From: UBA8337 sp963932545
GTDB lineage: Bacteria; Pseudomonadota; Alphaproteobacteria; RS24
Reading direction: 5' to 3'
Length of the DNA stretch: 64,000 bases
Assembly (NCBI GenBank): GCA_963932545.1
Contig: CAWVRH010000002.1
Span: 1-64,000 of the forward strand
The notes below the pieces were generated by a model. It saw only the letters and a program-made list of their open reading frames with translations, made no database searches and was not told the DNA's origin. Positions 42,331 through 51,138 of this stretch are shown piece by piece. How positions within the stretch are numbered: position 1 is the first letter of the stretch; every line of letters begins with the position of its first letter. The position numbers and the translations under genes were made by a program.

Positions 42331-43692
42331 ATGAAACAATCTCGCTCTGCTCTTGTGATGACCGCGCTTTTGAGTGCCATTATCCTCCCCGCTCAAGCCA
42401 AAGTCCCAGCGGAACAAACCGCGCGCTTGACCAAAGACCTTACGCCTTTGGGCTCGGAACGCGCTGGCAATGCCGATGGTTCAATTCCGGCTTGGACAGG
42501 CGGCTTGTCGTCCCCGCCAAAAGGCATTGGCTATGAAAAGGGAAAACACCTGCCAGATCCATTTGCGGCGGATAAACCGTTGTTTCGCGTCGATGGAACC
42601 AATACCGCGAAATATGATGCTTTTATTACGCGCGGGCAAAAAGCGCTTCTAGAGCGTCACAGCACTTATTTTCTAGATGTCTATCCCACGCGGCGTAGTT
42701 GTGCCCAGCCAGAGCATGTCTATAAAGCTGCGGTTAAAAACAGCGCGACGGGCGAGCTGATTGCAGAAGGTAACGGCGTGGCGAAAGCTATTATGGCGTC
42801 GCCCTTCCCCATTCCAAATAACGGCCTAGAGCTTGTTTGGAACCATACTTTGCGCTATCGCGGCTATAAATTGCAGCGCCAGTTCACGGCCATTCCGGTC
42901 AATCAGTCTGGCGACTATTACGAGATTACCGTGCATGACGACGCAATTTTGCGCTGGTCTGACCCGCAAATGAGCGATGCGCAGGACCTCGAGAACGTCT
43001 CTATCTTGTATCTCTTGCAAACCAAATCACCGGCGCGCTCTGCGGGCTTTGTTGTGTTGGTGCAAGAGACGTTAAACATGGCTCAGGAATCGCGCCGCGC
43101 TTGGACTTATAGTCCGGGTACGCGCCGCGTGCGCCGTGCGCCTACCATCGCCTATGACAACCCGGGCACCAATAGTGACGGCATCACCACCTCCGACAGC
43201 TTTGGGGGCTATAACGGCGCCCCCGATCGGTTTAACTGGACGGTGCGGGGGCGGAGCGAAAAGTTTATTGCCTATAATAATTTCCGCCGCGTGCTGACGC
43301 CCTATAAAGAGTTGATTGAGAAGAACCATATCAACCAAAAGCATATGCGTTATGAAAAGCACCGCGTCTGGGAAGTCTCGGGCAAATTGAAACCGAAGTT
43401 CCGCCACGTTTATGCCGAGCGGGTTTTCTATATCGATGAAGACACCAAAGGCATTGTCGCTACCGAGATTTATGATGGCCGCGGCCAACTTTGGCGCGTG
43501 CAAGAGCTGGGCGGCGGCGTGCAATATGAATTGCCATTATGCGGCGGCTCGGGCGATACGGTTTATGATTTAGTGGTCGGGCGTTATTTAATGCTGGGTC
43601 TGGTCAACGAAGAGAAGCCGGTCGATTTTGACGCCCAACACCTAGATGCCAAACGCTACACCCCAGCCAATATTCGACGTCTGGGACGCTAA
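42331..43692 (+). CDS. DUF1329 protein, copy 2
   Basis: The 453-residue protein has a signal peptide (ending PAQAK near 22) and the same blocks as copy 1: ARLTKDLTPLGSERAG, WNHTLRYRGYK, SPGTRRVRRAPTIAYDNP, FGGYNGAPDRFNW and the C-terminal RYTPANIRRLGR. Similarity to copy 1 runs end to end at protein level, but the DNA is clearly diverged and GC-richer. It starts 101 bp after the terminator of copy 1, so it needs its own promoter, or it is a read-through product. Confidence 0.9.
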   Translation: MKQSRSALVMTALLSAIILPAQAKVPAEQTARLTKDLTPLGSERAGNADGSIPAWTGGLSSPPKGIGYEKGKHLPDPFAADKPLFRVDGTNTAKYDAFITRGQKALLERHSTYFLDVYPTRRSCAQPEHVYKAAVKNSATGELIAEGNGVAKAIMASPFPIPNNGLELVWNHTLRYRGYKLQRQFTAIPVNQSGDYYEITVHDDAILRWSDPQMSDAQDLENVSILYLLQTKSPARSAGFVVLVQETLNMAQESRRAWTYSPGTRRVRRAPTIAYDNPGTNSDGITTSDSFGGYNGAPDRFNWTVRGRSEKFIAYNNFRRVLTPYKELIEKNHINQKHMRYEKHRVWEVSGKLKPKFRHVYAERVFYIDEDTKGIVATEIYDGRGQLWRVQELGGGVQYELPLCGGSGDTVYDLVVGRYLMLGLVNEEKPVDFDAQHLDAKRYTPANIRRLGR

Positions 43693-43781
43693 ATGCGCGC
43701 TTTTGGCACTTGCCAGAGCGCCGCGCCTCTCATAAGGTGAGGCACGAAAAAAGCGGTAAATCCGCCATTAGGGAGAAGAAA

Positions 43782-44786
43782 ATGAATATATTGTCGCTCA
43801 GTAAGCGCTGCAAAGCCGCTTTCAACATGACCCTCGGCTTGGTCCTCAGCGCCAGCGTGGCAAGTTTTGGTTTGGCCTCGGCCACGCCAGCTCATGCCAT
43901 GGAGCCTTATGAATTTGCTACACCAAGCCACATGACCACCAAAGCTCTCTTGCTGGATGTGGTGCAAACGGGCAATCGTTTGGTTGCCGTTGGCGAGTAC
44001 GGCCACGTCATTCTCTCGGATGACCAAGGCGACACATGGCAGCAGGCCAATAGTGTGCCAACGCGCAACACGCTGACCAGTGTCGTCTTCCTCGACAACC
44101 AAACCGGCTATGCGGTAGGTCACGAGGCCACGATTTTGAAAACCAGCGATGGTGGTAATAATTGGGAATTGCAGTTCAATGAACGTCGCGGGGAAACCCC
44201 TTTGTTTGGCGTGTACTTCTCGGATGCGAAAAACGGCATCGCCATTGGCGGCTTCTCTTACGCATTCGAAACCAAAGATGGTGGCGAAACTTGGACCCAG
44301 CGTTCCCTCGTAAAAGACAGCTATGACGACTTCCACCTGAACGACTTGTTCACGGACACGAAGGGCAATGTTTATATTCCAGCTGAATACGGCACGGTTT
44401 ACAAATCCGTCGACCGTGGCCGCACCTGGCAAACCCTAGAAACCGGCTATGATGGCTCCTTCTGGGGTGGCTTGGGTCTGGCCAATGGCAATGTGTTGGT
44501 CTATGGCATGCGCGGCAACGCCTACATCTCATCGAACAATGGCAAGCGTTGGAAAAAAGTAACTACCAATGCCGACCAATCGATTACCGGTGGCACACAA
44601 TTGGCCGATGGCCGTGTCGTCCTAACCGGACTTTCCGGCACGGTGTTGACCTCCAAAAATGGTGGCCGAAGTTTCACCTCTGTAACGCGCACCGATCGCT
44701 TGAGCTTTGCAACGGCGGCAGCGGGTAAAAATAATTCAGTGCTGTTGTTTGGAGACCCGGGCGTTAAAACCCACGCTCTAAAATAA
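43782..44786 (+). CDS. YCF48/HCF136-like beta-propeller protein
   Basis: The 334-residue protein has a signal peptide (hydrophobic run to about 36, ending ATPAHAME) and a seven-bladed propeller of BNR-like turns: VILSDDQGDTWQ, ILKTSDGGNNWE, FETKDGGETWTQ, VYKSVDRGRTWQ, YISSNNGKRWKK and LTSKNGGRSFTS. YCF48 proteins accompany DUF1302/DUF1329 and MMPL exporters in many bacteria, but no MMPL gene is here. ATG 43782 has AGGGAGAAG upstream. A long, perfect terminator follows. Confidence 0.9.
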   Translation: MNILSLSKRCKAAFNMTLGLVLSASVASFGLASATPAHAMEPYEFATPSHMTTKALLLDVVQTGNRLVAVGEYGHVILSDDQGDTWQQANSVPTRNTLTSVVFLDNQTGYAVGHEATILKTSDGGNNWELQFNERRGETPLFGVYFSDAKNGIAIGGFSYAFETKDGGETWTQRSLVKDSYDDFHLNDLFTDTKGNVYIPAEYGTVYKSVDRGRTWQTLETGYDGSFWGGLGLANGNVLVYGMRGNAYISSNNGKRWKKVTTNADQSITGGTQLADGRVVLTGLSGTVLTSKNGGRSFTSVTRTDRLSFATAAAGKNNSVLLFGDPGVKTHALK

Positions 44787-44810
44787 ACAAGACCTCCAGT
44801 AGCAATTATA

Positions 44811-44853
44811 AAACGCCGCTCTGCCTTAACTATATGGCAGGGCGGCGTTTTTC
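44811..44853 (+). terminator. rho-independent terminator after the YCF48 gene
   Basis: A 15-bp stem (AAACGCCGCTCTGCC with GGCAGGGCGGCGTTT, one G-U pair) and 10-nt loop, followed by TTC. Confidence 0.9.
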
Positions 44854-45060
44854 ATTGGCGCAACATGGGATGTGCCAACCCGACACTTAAGGTCAATAAG
44901 TTAACTCAACAAAAATAAACAAAAATGACTTCCTTGACCCATTTTCTCTTTTGGCTTTTCGTTTAACTATCGGCTCCGCTATTTGGCGGAACGACGAGTT
45001 TGGTTTTGTAAAAACAGAAAATTTGAAACCAAACTGTAAAGCTAACCGGGTCAAAGGGTG

Positions 45061-45148
45061 GGGTCGTCCTACGAACGTGGTTACTGGTCTCGAGCGTCTG
45101 GAACCAGACTATTACACACCTGCCAACGTGCGCCGTCTGGGCCGTTAG
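45061..45148 (+). pseudogene. 3' relic of a third DUF1329 gene
   Basis: The 88 bp match the last 88 bp of DUF1329 copy 1 (42089-42176) with about nine differences and keep the frame to a stop codon (GRPTNVVTGLERLEPDYY and TPANVRRLGR). The upstream 45020-45060 does not continue the match, but holds AAACCAAACTGT, also found at the start of copy 1 (40813-40824). A full copy was probably present and lost its middle. The whole 44854-45194 stretch holds nothing else; a read-through 65-codon frame (44951-45148) is not convincing as a gene. Confidence 0.75.
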
Positions 45149-45194
45149 GCTCGCGCACTCTCCGCGCCTTTCGCGTGGGAGCTAGGCAAGATTA

Positions 45195-45240
45195 AAAGAG
45201 GGCAGCCATCGTATTCGGGGGCTGCCCTCTTTGCCGACTT
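45195..45240 (+). terminator. rho-independent terminator after the DUF1329 relic
   Basis: AAAGAGGGCAGCC/GGCTGCCCTCTTT stem of 13 bp with a 12-nt loop, followed by GCCGACTTTTTT. It probably belonged to the lost DUF1329 gene and now stands before the crotonase gene. Confidence 0.8.
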
Positions 45241-45294
45241 TTTTCTGGCCTCAGATTTGCGCCGTGCTAACCTTGCCGTGACAAAGGATAATAG

Positions 45295-46089
45295 ATGACA
45301 CAAGCCCCAAATTTTTCAGATACCGTAAAGCTCACCCGCGCCGACGGTTTGGCCGTGGTCACCCTAGATAGGGGCGATGGCCGCAATCCGTTATCAGCCG
45401 AGGCCATGGCGGCGCTGCGCGATGTCGCGCGCTGGCTCAAAACGGATATTGAGACCCATTGCGTTATCCTCAAAGGCGAGGGCGCGTTTTGTGTGGGCGC
45501 TGACCTTAAAGACAAAGACATGCAAACCCATCACTTGTCGCAGCTCGAGCAGCGCCAGAAGCTGCTGCTGGGCCCCGATATGTGCGCCGCTTGGGAAGCG
45601 CTCGAGCAAGTGACGATTTGCGCCATGGAGCGCTATGCGCTGGGCGGCGGCATGGCGCTAGCCATCTCGTGCGATTGGCGCATTGCTTCGCACGATTGTG
45701 ATATTCGGCTACCAGAAATTCCGCTTGGCATAAACATGAGCTGGCAAGCCAACCCGCGCGTTACGGCGCTCATCGGCCCCGCGCGCGCCAAACATTTGAT
45801 TATTCTCGGCGAGGCTTTGCCGCCCGAGCAAGCGCTCGACTGGGGATTGGTCGATTATGTAACGCCGGCTGGCGAGACCATCGCCAAAGCGCAAGAACTG
45901 GCAGCCAAAGTTTTGGCCTTGCCGGCCTTGCCTGTGCGCATGAGCAAACAAGCCATCAACGCGCATGCTAATGCGCTGAACCAAGTCAGCTCTTTCATGG
46001 ACCGCGAGCAATATGCTTTGCTCACCGGGTCCGAAACCAATAAGGCGGCGGTTCGCGCGGTCTTGAAAAAACCACCAAAAACGACTTAG
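45295..46089 (+). CDS. enoyl-CoA hydratase/isomerase (crotonase) family protein 1
   Basis: The 264-residue protein has the crotonase core: GAFCVGADLKD (oxyanion hole), YALGGGMALAISCDWRIA and PEIPLGINMSWQ. A Glu in PEIPLG is at the usual catalytic place. It would hydrate or isomerise an acyl-CoA, substrate unknown. SD AAGGA is near the ATG. An SDR gene follows 17 bp on, forming the start of a probable degradation operon. Confidence 0.88.
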   Translation: MTQAPNFSDTVKLTRADGLAVVTLDRGDGRNPLSAEAMAALRDVARWLKTDIETHCVILKGEGAFCVGADLKDKDMQTHHLSQLEQRQKLLLGPDMCAAWEALEQVTICAMERYALGGGMALAISCDWRIASHDCDIRLPEIPLGINMSWQANPRVTALIGPARAKHLIILGEALPPEQALDWGLVDYVTPAGETIAKAQELAAKVLALPALPVRMSKQAINAHANALNQVSSFMDREQYALLTGSETNKAAVRAVLKKPPKTT

Positions 46090-46106
46090 ACAGGAATGGA
46101 AAAATT

Positions 46107-46874
46107 ATGCGCGTAGCAGGAAAAATGGCTTTTATCACGGGTGCAGCCTCAGGTTTGGGGCGCGCCTCTGCCATGATGTTGGCCAAGGAGGGCGCCAAAG
46201 TCGCCGTCACTGATATCAACGCAGAAGGTGCCAAAGTGGTGGCCGATGAAATTAATGCCGAACACCCGGGCCAAGCCTTCGCCTATCACCTAGATGTGAC
46301 CAATGAAGAAAACTGGAAAGCAGCCCTTGCCGCCGCCCATGAAGATATGGGCGGGCTGAATGTCTTGCTAAACAATGCAGGCATCGGTGGTGGCTCGTCG
46401 GTAGAAGACACCGATTTTGAGACTTGGAAGCTCGTGCACGCCGTGGATGTGGACAGTGTTTTTCTTGGCTGCAAATACGCCATTCCGCTGATGAAAGCCC
46501 ACGCGCCCGGCTCGATTATCAATATTTCGTCGATCGCGGGTCTTATCGCTGGCCATAATATGGCTGCCTATAATTCGGCCAAAGCTGGCGTTTGGTTGCT
46601 GTCGAAATCTGTGGCGCTGCACTGTGCCAAACGCGGTTATAAAATTCGCTCCAACTCCATACACCCGACATTTATCGACACGCCCATTTTGGACGGCATG
46701 GTTGGCGCCATGACGCGCGACGAGCTGAAGGGAAAATTAGCCCGCCAAGTGCCGCTCGGCGAAGTGGGCGACCCCAGCGATGTTGCTTATGCGGTGGTCT
46801 ATCTGGCGAGCGACGAAAGTAAATTTATGACCGGCGCCGAGGTGAAGCTCGATGGCGGCATTTCTGCAATGTAA
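46107..46874 (+). CDS. short-chain dehydrogenase/reductase 1
   Basis: The 255-residue classical SDR has cofactor motif TGAASGLGRA, NNAGIGGG, catalytic Ser in ISSIAG and YNSAK, and ends with a DGGISAM block. It resembles hydroxysteroid and cyclopentanol dehydrogenases, an NAD(H)-linked alcohol oxidation being likely. It lies between a crotonase and a CrtC-like gene. A 16-bp duplication follows its stop (46878-46909). Confidence 0.88.
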   Translation: MRVAGKMAFITGAASGLGRASAMMLAKEGAKVAVTDINAEGAKVVADEINAEHPGQAFAYHLDVTNEENWKAALAAAHEDMGGLNVLLNNAGIGGGSSVEDTDFETWKLVHAVDVDSVFLGCKYAIPLMKAHAPGSIINISSIAGLIAGHNMAAYNSAKAGVWLLSKSVALHCAKRGYKIRSNSIHPTFIDTPILDGMVGAMTRDELKGKLARQVPLGEVGDPSDVAYAVVYLASDESKFMTGAEVKLDGGISAM

Positions 46875-46877
46875 GTA

Positions 46878-46909
46878 TGCAAAGGTGTAGGCCTGCAAAG
46901 GTGTAAACC
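46878..46909. repeat. 16-bp tandem duplication
   Basis: TGCAAAGGTGTAGGCC and TGCAAAGGTGTAAACC are adjacent (14/16 identical), in the 56-bp gap before the CrtC-like gene. Confidence 0.7.
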
Positions 46910-46930
46910 AAAGTTGAGGAGACCAAGCCC

Positions 46931-48031
46931 ATGTTGACCCCAGCCGATGATTATCCGCTGCACCAAACGCCGGAGCCGATGGCTTTTGCGGGCGGCGACC
47001 GAAATTTTTACGATCGGTTTTTCTTCAATGGCTATAGCGCTGACGGCAAGGTTTTCTTTGCCGTGGCGCTTGGGGTCTATCCTCAACTGAATATTATGGA
47101 TGCTAGCTTCGCCCTGTCTTACGGGGGCAAGCAATATAATTTGCGCACGTCGAAAGAGATGATGGGTGACCGCTTAAACTTAACGCTTGGGCCACTCACG
47201 CTGGAGATTGTTCGCCCGTTAGAAGAAACCCGCATTCTCGTGCGCGATAATGACAGCGGTTTGAAAGCGGACATCACGGCCGTGGCGCGACACGCTCCCA
47301 TAGAGGAGCCGCGCTTTACTCGCCGCCAAGGCACGCGACTGATGATGGATTTAACCCGCGCCACGCAAAACATTGAATGGCAGGGAAGCCTTGAGGTGGA
47401 TGGCACAAAGCTGACCGTCGATGGCTGTCGCGGCACGCGCGACCGCAGTTGGGGTATTCGCCAAGTCGGTGCGGCCGAGGCGCAAGCCCCGGTTCCGCCT
47501 GCGCCATCGCAGTTTTATTGGCTGTGGACCCCGGTTAATTTCGATACGGCGGCTTTCTTTTGCCATACCAATGATGATGGCGAAGGCGACGCTTGGAACC
47601 GCAAAGCGGTGTTTGAAGATTTCAAGGCCGGCACGCGTTTGGAGATGCGTAAATTAGATTTCACAACGAGCTATCACCCGGGTACCCGCCGCGTGAAAGA
47701 CTTGACGGTGGCGGCCGAGGGTTTGCACGCAAAGTTCACGCCGCTGTCGCAGATGTTTTACATGCAGGGGCTTGGCTATATCCACCCCGAGTTTGGTCAT
47801 GGCACGCATCATGGGGCCAGCCATGTTGCCCATGATGTGATGGTTCTAGATGAGGCAGAGGCCGCGTTAAAAGCGGGTAAGATGGAAAACCTGCATGTGC
47901 AAACCTTATCGCAAGTAAGCCTAGAGCAAGGCGGCAAAACCTATGAGGGCTTGGGGGTGATTGAGCAATTATTCATCGGCCCGCATGCCCCCAGCGGTTT
48001 TCAAGACCTGCTAGACGGGATCGTGTCGTGA
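46931..48031 (+). CDS. CrtC/AttH lipocalin-like protein
   Basis: The 366-residue protein is rich in beta strands, with CRGTRDRSWGIR (about 169-180), the motif seen in CrtC hydroxyneurosporene synthases and AttH-like lipocalin-fold proteins, and a second half with FYWLWTPVNFDTA. No signal peptide is visible. Relatives hydrate or bind terpenoid-like substrates. It is translationally coupled (4-bp overlap) with the phosphotransferase gene. I have no name for it. Confidence 0.65.
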   Translation: MLTPADDYPLHQTPEPMAFAGGDRNFYDRFFFNGYSADGKVFFAVALGVYPQLNIMDASFALSYGGKQYNLRTSKEMMGDRLNLTLGPLTLEIVRPLEETRILVRDNDSGLKADITAVARHAPIEEPRFTRRQGTRLMMDLTRATQNIEWQGSLEVDGTKLTVDGCRGTRDRSWGIRQVGAAEAQAPVPPAPSQFYWLWTPVNFDTAAFFCHTNDDGEGDAWNRKAVFEDFKAGTRLEMRKLDFTTSYHPGTRRVKDLTVAAEGLHAKFTPLSQMFYMQGLGYIHPEFGHGTHHGASHVAHDVMVLDEAEAALKAGKMENLHVQTLSQVSLEQGGKTYEGLGVIEQLFIGPHAPSGFQDLLDGIVS

Positions 48032-49113
48032 GCGGGTTTCGCGATCACCCATCAGCTTTTGATGTGGCATATCTGGCGCAGGTTTTCGACCAGCCCAGCG
48101 AGGCGCTTTCAGGGTTTTCGTTTGAACCCGTTGGCACTGGTCAAGTGGGCGATAGTTATCGGGTCGCGCTCGATTGGGCGCCGTCGTCAATCCGTGCCTC
48201 AAACCCATTGCCGACATCGTTGATTGCCAAATGTCCGGCAGGGGATGCGACCAGTCGCGAGACCGCGCGCAATATGCATCTCTATGAAATTGAGACGCAG
48301 TTCTATATGCGTTTTGGCGGTAGCTGTGGCGCGCGAGCGCCCGAAGCCTATCTGTCGACCTATGATGCGGGCAGTGGCGATGGCGTTTTACTATTGGAAG
48401 ATATGGCCCCCGCCCAGCAAATAGCCCAGATGGATGGCTGTTCGCTTGAGCAACTCCGCTTGGCTTTAAACGAAGCTGCGCTGTTGCACCAAAGCCATTG
48501 GGGCCATGCCACCCTGCAACAACAAAACTGGCTGACCTATAGCCAAGAAGACGAACGGCGCGACTTTCTGGCGGCGCTCGTGCCTGCCATATATCCCGAA
48601 TGGCGCGCACGATATGAAGGCCGATTGCCGAGCGATATTCTCGATATGGGCGAAGCCTTAGTGGCTCGCTTTGACGCCTATATGCAGCCCGCAAACCGCG
48701 CGTGGGAAGAGCCCGTGGTTTTGTCCCATGGCGATTTCCGCCTCGACAATATGCTGTTCACCGATACGCAGGGCCGCGTGGTTATTCTCGATTGGCAGAC
48801 GGTTTCGGCTGGTGCGCCGATGAATGATATTGCTTATTGCCTGTCGACGAGCCTTGCGGACCCAGCGGTGCGGGCGCGCGAGGAAGAGGCTTTGGTGGCG
48901 CACTATCACGCGCAACTTGGCGCCAAAGCCGATGGCTATGCTTTGGAGCAGGCTTGGCAAGATTACCGCCGAGCCGCGTTTTCTGGTTTTATTATGGCCT
49001 TGGTGTCGGCCATGCTGGTGGAGCGCACGCCGCGCGGCGATGAAATGTTTGCGACCATGGCCGAGCGCTCGGGCTGGCAGGCATTGCATCTCGATGCATT
49101 ATCTTTAATCTGA
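48028..49113 (+). CDS. aminoglycoside-phosphotransferase-like kinase
   Basis: The 361-residue protein has an APH/ecdysteroid-kinase-like fold with the catalytic loop SHGDFRLDNMLF (about residue 230) and the metal-binding ILDWQTV. Starts with GTG overlapping the stop of the CrtC-like gene, so both are made together. Such kinases phosphorylate alcohols such as ecdysteroids or small sterols, and here it sits among lipid genes. It is not likely an antibiotic-resistance enzyme. Confidence 0.82.
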   Translation: MSGFRDHPSAFDVAYLAQVFDQPSEALSGFSFEPVGTGQVGDSYRVALDWAPSSIRASNPLPTSLIAKCPAGDATSRETARNMHLYEIETQFYMRFGGSCGARAPEAYLSTYDAGSGDGVLLLEDMAPAQQIAQMDGCSLEQLRLALNEAALLHQSHWGHATLQQQNWLTYSQEDERRDFLAALVPAIYPEWRARYEGRLPSDILDMGEALVARFDAYMQPANRAWEEPVVLSHGDFRLDNMLFTDTQGRVVILDWQTVSAGAPMNDIAYCLSTSLADPAVRAREEEALVAHYHAQLGAKADGYALEQAWQDYRRAAFSGFIMALVSAMLVERTPRGDEMFATMAERSGWQALHLDALSLI

Positions 49114-49154
49114 CGCCCAAAGTGGCAAAGAACTCGACTTGAGGGAGACAGACC

Positions 49155-50006
49155 ATGACTTATGAATGTTTTGACGTAAGTGTAGAAAATGGTATCGCGC
49201 ATATCCGAATGAACCGTCCGGAAAAGCGCAATAATATGAACCGCGCGTTCTGGCGAGAGCTGCCGCAGGTAGTCGATAAAATCGATGCCGAAGCGCAAGC
49301 CCGCGTCATCGTTTTATCCTCCACGGGGCCCCATTTTTGTGGCGGCATTGATGTTTCGATGTTTGGCCCAAGCGATGAAAAAACTGCAAGTCCAGAGTTG
49401 GCGGCGCATCATGCCAAACGCCAAAAAGGACTGAAATTTCTCGACACGGTTAAAAGCATGCAAGACAGTATGTCGTCTCTTGAGCAATCCCGCCTGCCCG
49501 TTTTAGTGGCCATCCAAGGCGGTTGCATTGGCGGCGGCGTCGATTTGGTGACGGCTTGCGATATGCGCTACGCCACGAAAGACGCCTTTATCACCATCTA
49601 TGAAACCAAGATTGGCATGACCGCCGATGTCGGCACTTTTCCTCGTTTGGTCAAGCTCATCCCTGAGGGTATTGTGCGCGAGCTAGCCTATACGGGTCGT
49701 CGTATGCCGGCCGAGGAAGCTGCCAATGTTGGTCTGATAAACCGGGTTTTTGAAACCCATGAGGCCATGTTGGAGGGCGTTATGGAAGTGGCGCGCGAGA
49801 TTGCTGCCAATGCTCCCTTGGCGGTGCATGGGTGCAAACGCGCCATCACTTATGCGCGCGATCACACCACGCAAGAAGGCCTCGATTGGATTGGTCTGTG
49901 GAATGCCTCGATGCTGCATCCGGAAGAAATTATGGAAGCGATGAGCGCGCAGGCCGAAAAACGCGAACCAGATTTCACTGATTTGCCCCAACGAAAAATC
50001 AGCTAG
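49155..50006 (+). CDS. enoyl-CoA hydratase/isomerase (crotonase) family protein 2
   Basis: The 283-residue protein has MNRPEKRNNMN, the oxyanion-hole block GPHFCGGIDVSMF, QGGCIGGGVDLVTACDMRYA and TKIGMTADVGTFPRL. The acidic residues after the third block (T-A-D-V-G) fit dienoyl-CoA isomerases (ECH1 type) more than hydratases. SD GAGGGAG precedes the ATG. It lies 41 bp after the kinase gene and 9 bp before the acyltransferase. Confidence 0.88.
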   Translation: MTYECFDVSVENGIAHIRMNRPEKRNNMNRAFWRELPQVVDKIDAEAQARVIVLSSTGPHFCGGIDVSMFGPSDEKTASPELAAHHAKRQKGLKFLDTVKSMQDSMSSLEQSRLPVLVAIQGGCIGGGVDLVTACDMRYATKDAFITIYETKIGMTADVGTFPRLVKLIPEGIVRELAYTGRRMPAEEAANVGLINRVFETHEAMLEGVMEVAREIAANAPLAVHGCKRAITYARDHTTQEGLDWIGLWNASMLHPEEIMEAMSAQAEKREPDFTDLPQRKIS

Positions 50007-50015
50007 GAAGTTTCT

Positions 50016-50621
50016 ATGACTATTTTTACCACGCCTATTTTAAGCCCCATCTTGAAGCTGATATCTTGGATAGTGCTGCTGCTCATTGGTTGGCGTCCGG
50101 GGCAAAGTGTTCCCAAGCCGATGAAGAAGGGCATTTTGTTGGCTGGCCCCCACACAAGCAATTGGGATTTTGCTTTATTCTTGGCCTATATTTTCGTGTT
50201 GAATTTGAAAGTGCGGGTGCTGATCAAACACACGCTTTTCGTCGGGCCTCTCGGTTGGTTTTTGCGCTATTGCGGCGGCCTTCCCGTAGATCGGCGTTCA
50301 GCAAAAAATTATGTGAAGGCCTTGGGTCGTCAATTTGACGAAAATGAGAGTTTTCACCTTGTGATTACTCCCGAAGGCACGCGCAGTCCGCGCACGCGGT
50401 GGAAAACGGGTTTTTATCACATTGCGCTGGCCGCTAATGTGCCGGTGTTTCTCGCTGGGGTAGACTGTAAGGCGCGCCGGGTGAGCATTGACCGGATAAT
50501 TTATCCCTCGGGCGATTTAGAAGGCGATATGGCCGATATTTATGCGTTTTTTGATGGAATGCAGGGCATCTGGCCAGATAATTACGCATCTCCGAATAAG
50601 CCAGCTCCAGAAGACGCGTAA
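50016..50621 (+). CDS. PlsC-family acyltransferase
   Basis: The 201-residue membrane protein has an N-terminal helix (about 8-26), the catalytic H46-T-S-N-W-D51 (HX4D), GGLPVDRRS and TPEGTRS. It transfers an acyl group to a glycerol-phosphate-like acceptor. It is shorter than typical PlsC and belongs to the acyltransferase group with GPHTSNWD. SD AGGAAG lies before the ATG. It ends the plus-strand run and converges with the VOC gene. Confidence 0.88.
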   Translation: MTIFTTPILSPILKLISWIVLLLIGWRPGQSVPKPMKKGILLAGPHTSNWDFALFLAYIFVLNLKVRVLIKHTLFVGPLGWFLRYCGGLPVDRRSAKNYVKALGRQFDENESFHLVITPEGTRSPRTRWKTGFYHIALAANVPVFLAGVDCKARRVSIDRIIYPSGDLEGDMADIYAFFDGMQGIWPDNYASPNKPAPEDA

Positions 50622-50662
50622 TCAAACACGCCTTCTAGAGCTAACTCTAAATCGGTGAAACT

Positions 50663-51031
50663 TTAACCAAGTTTGCAGAAGCAGAGCTTATTGCCGTCCG
50701 GGTCGCGAACATAGGCGCCGTAGAAAATCGGCATACGTTGTCCCGGCTCGCCTTCGCAGGTTGCGCCCAGCTCAATGGCTTTGGCATACAGGCGGTCGAT
50801 ATTTTCAGGGTCGCCGCCGTGAATGGCAACCATTGTGCCATTGCCAGATGTGGCGGTTTCTTCGTTATAGGGGCCGCCTACGGCAATCATTGGGTTCGCC
50901 ATATCGGTGCCATAAAAATATAGGCGTCCATTGTCGAATAATTCTTTGCCGCCCATGGCCTCGAACAGAGGTGTGTAGAAAGCGCGCGCTTTCTCAATAT
51001 TATTGGTTCCAAGTGTTACATAACTAAGCAT
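50663..51031 (-). CDS. VOC-family (glyoxalase-like) protein
   Basis: The 122-residue single VOC domain begins MLSYVTLGTNNIEKARAFY and ends VRDPDGNKLCFCK, with the metal-type positions H (in MVAIHG) and E. It could be a glyoxalase or dioxygenase-like enzyme, with no more precise call possible. SD GGGAG lies 7 bp before its start. Confidence 0.85.
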   Translation of the reverse strand: MLSYVTLGTNNIEKARAFYTPLFEAMGGKELFDNGRLYFYGTDMANPMIAVGGPYNEETATSGNGTMVAIHGGDPENIDRLYAKAIELGATCEGEPGQRMPIFYGAYVRDPDGNKLCFCKLG

Positions 51032-51138
51032 GGTGTTCTCCCTTTTGCTGGCAACAGATTAACCCGACCGTTGAAAATGGCAATTGCCAAATGGGTCTTG
51101 GTTAGGCACAATCGAAAAAATATTTTACGGAGGCTTCA

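Noticed and set aside
43689..44432. 247-codon minus-strand frame inside the YCF48 gene
   Set aside because: Antisense shadow of the propeller repeats.
44951..45148. 65-codon gene
   Set aside because: Only the last 88 bp match a protein family, as a relic; the first half has no homology to DUF1329 and no clear SD.
37754..45240. Genomic island inserted at tRNA-Thr
   Set aside because: No integrase and no repeated tRNA 3' end found in the window, and the cluster has ordinary terminators. The codon bias can be explained by high expression.
48028..49113. Antibiotic-resistance aminoglycoside kinase
   Set aside because: Only the general kinase loop is shared, and the neighbours are lipid genes, so a metabolic kinase is more likely.
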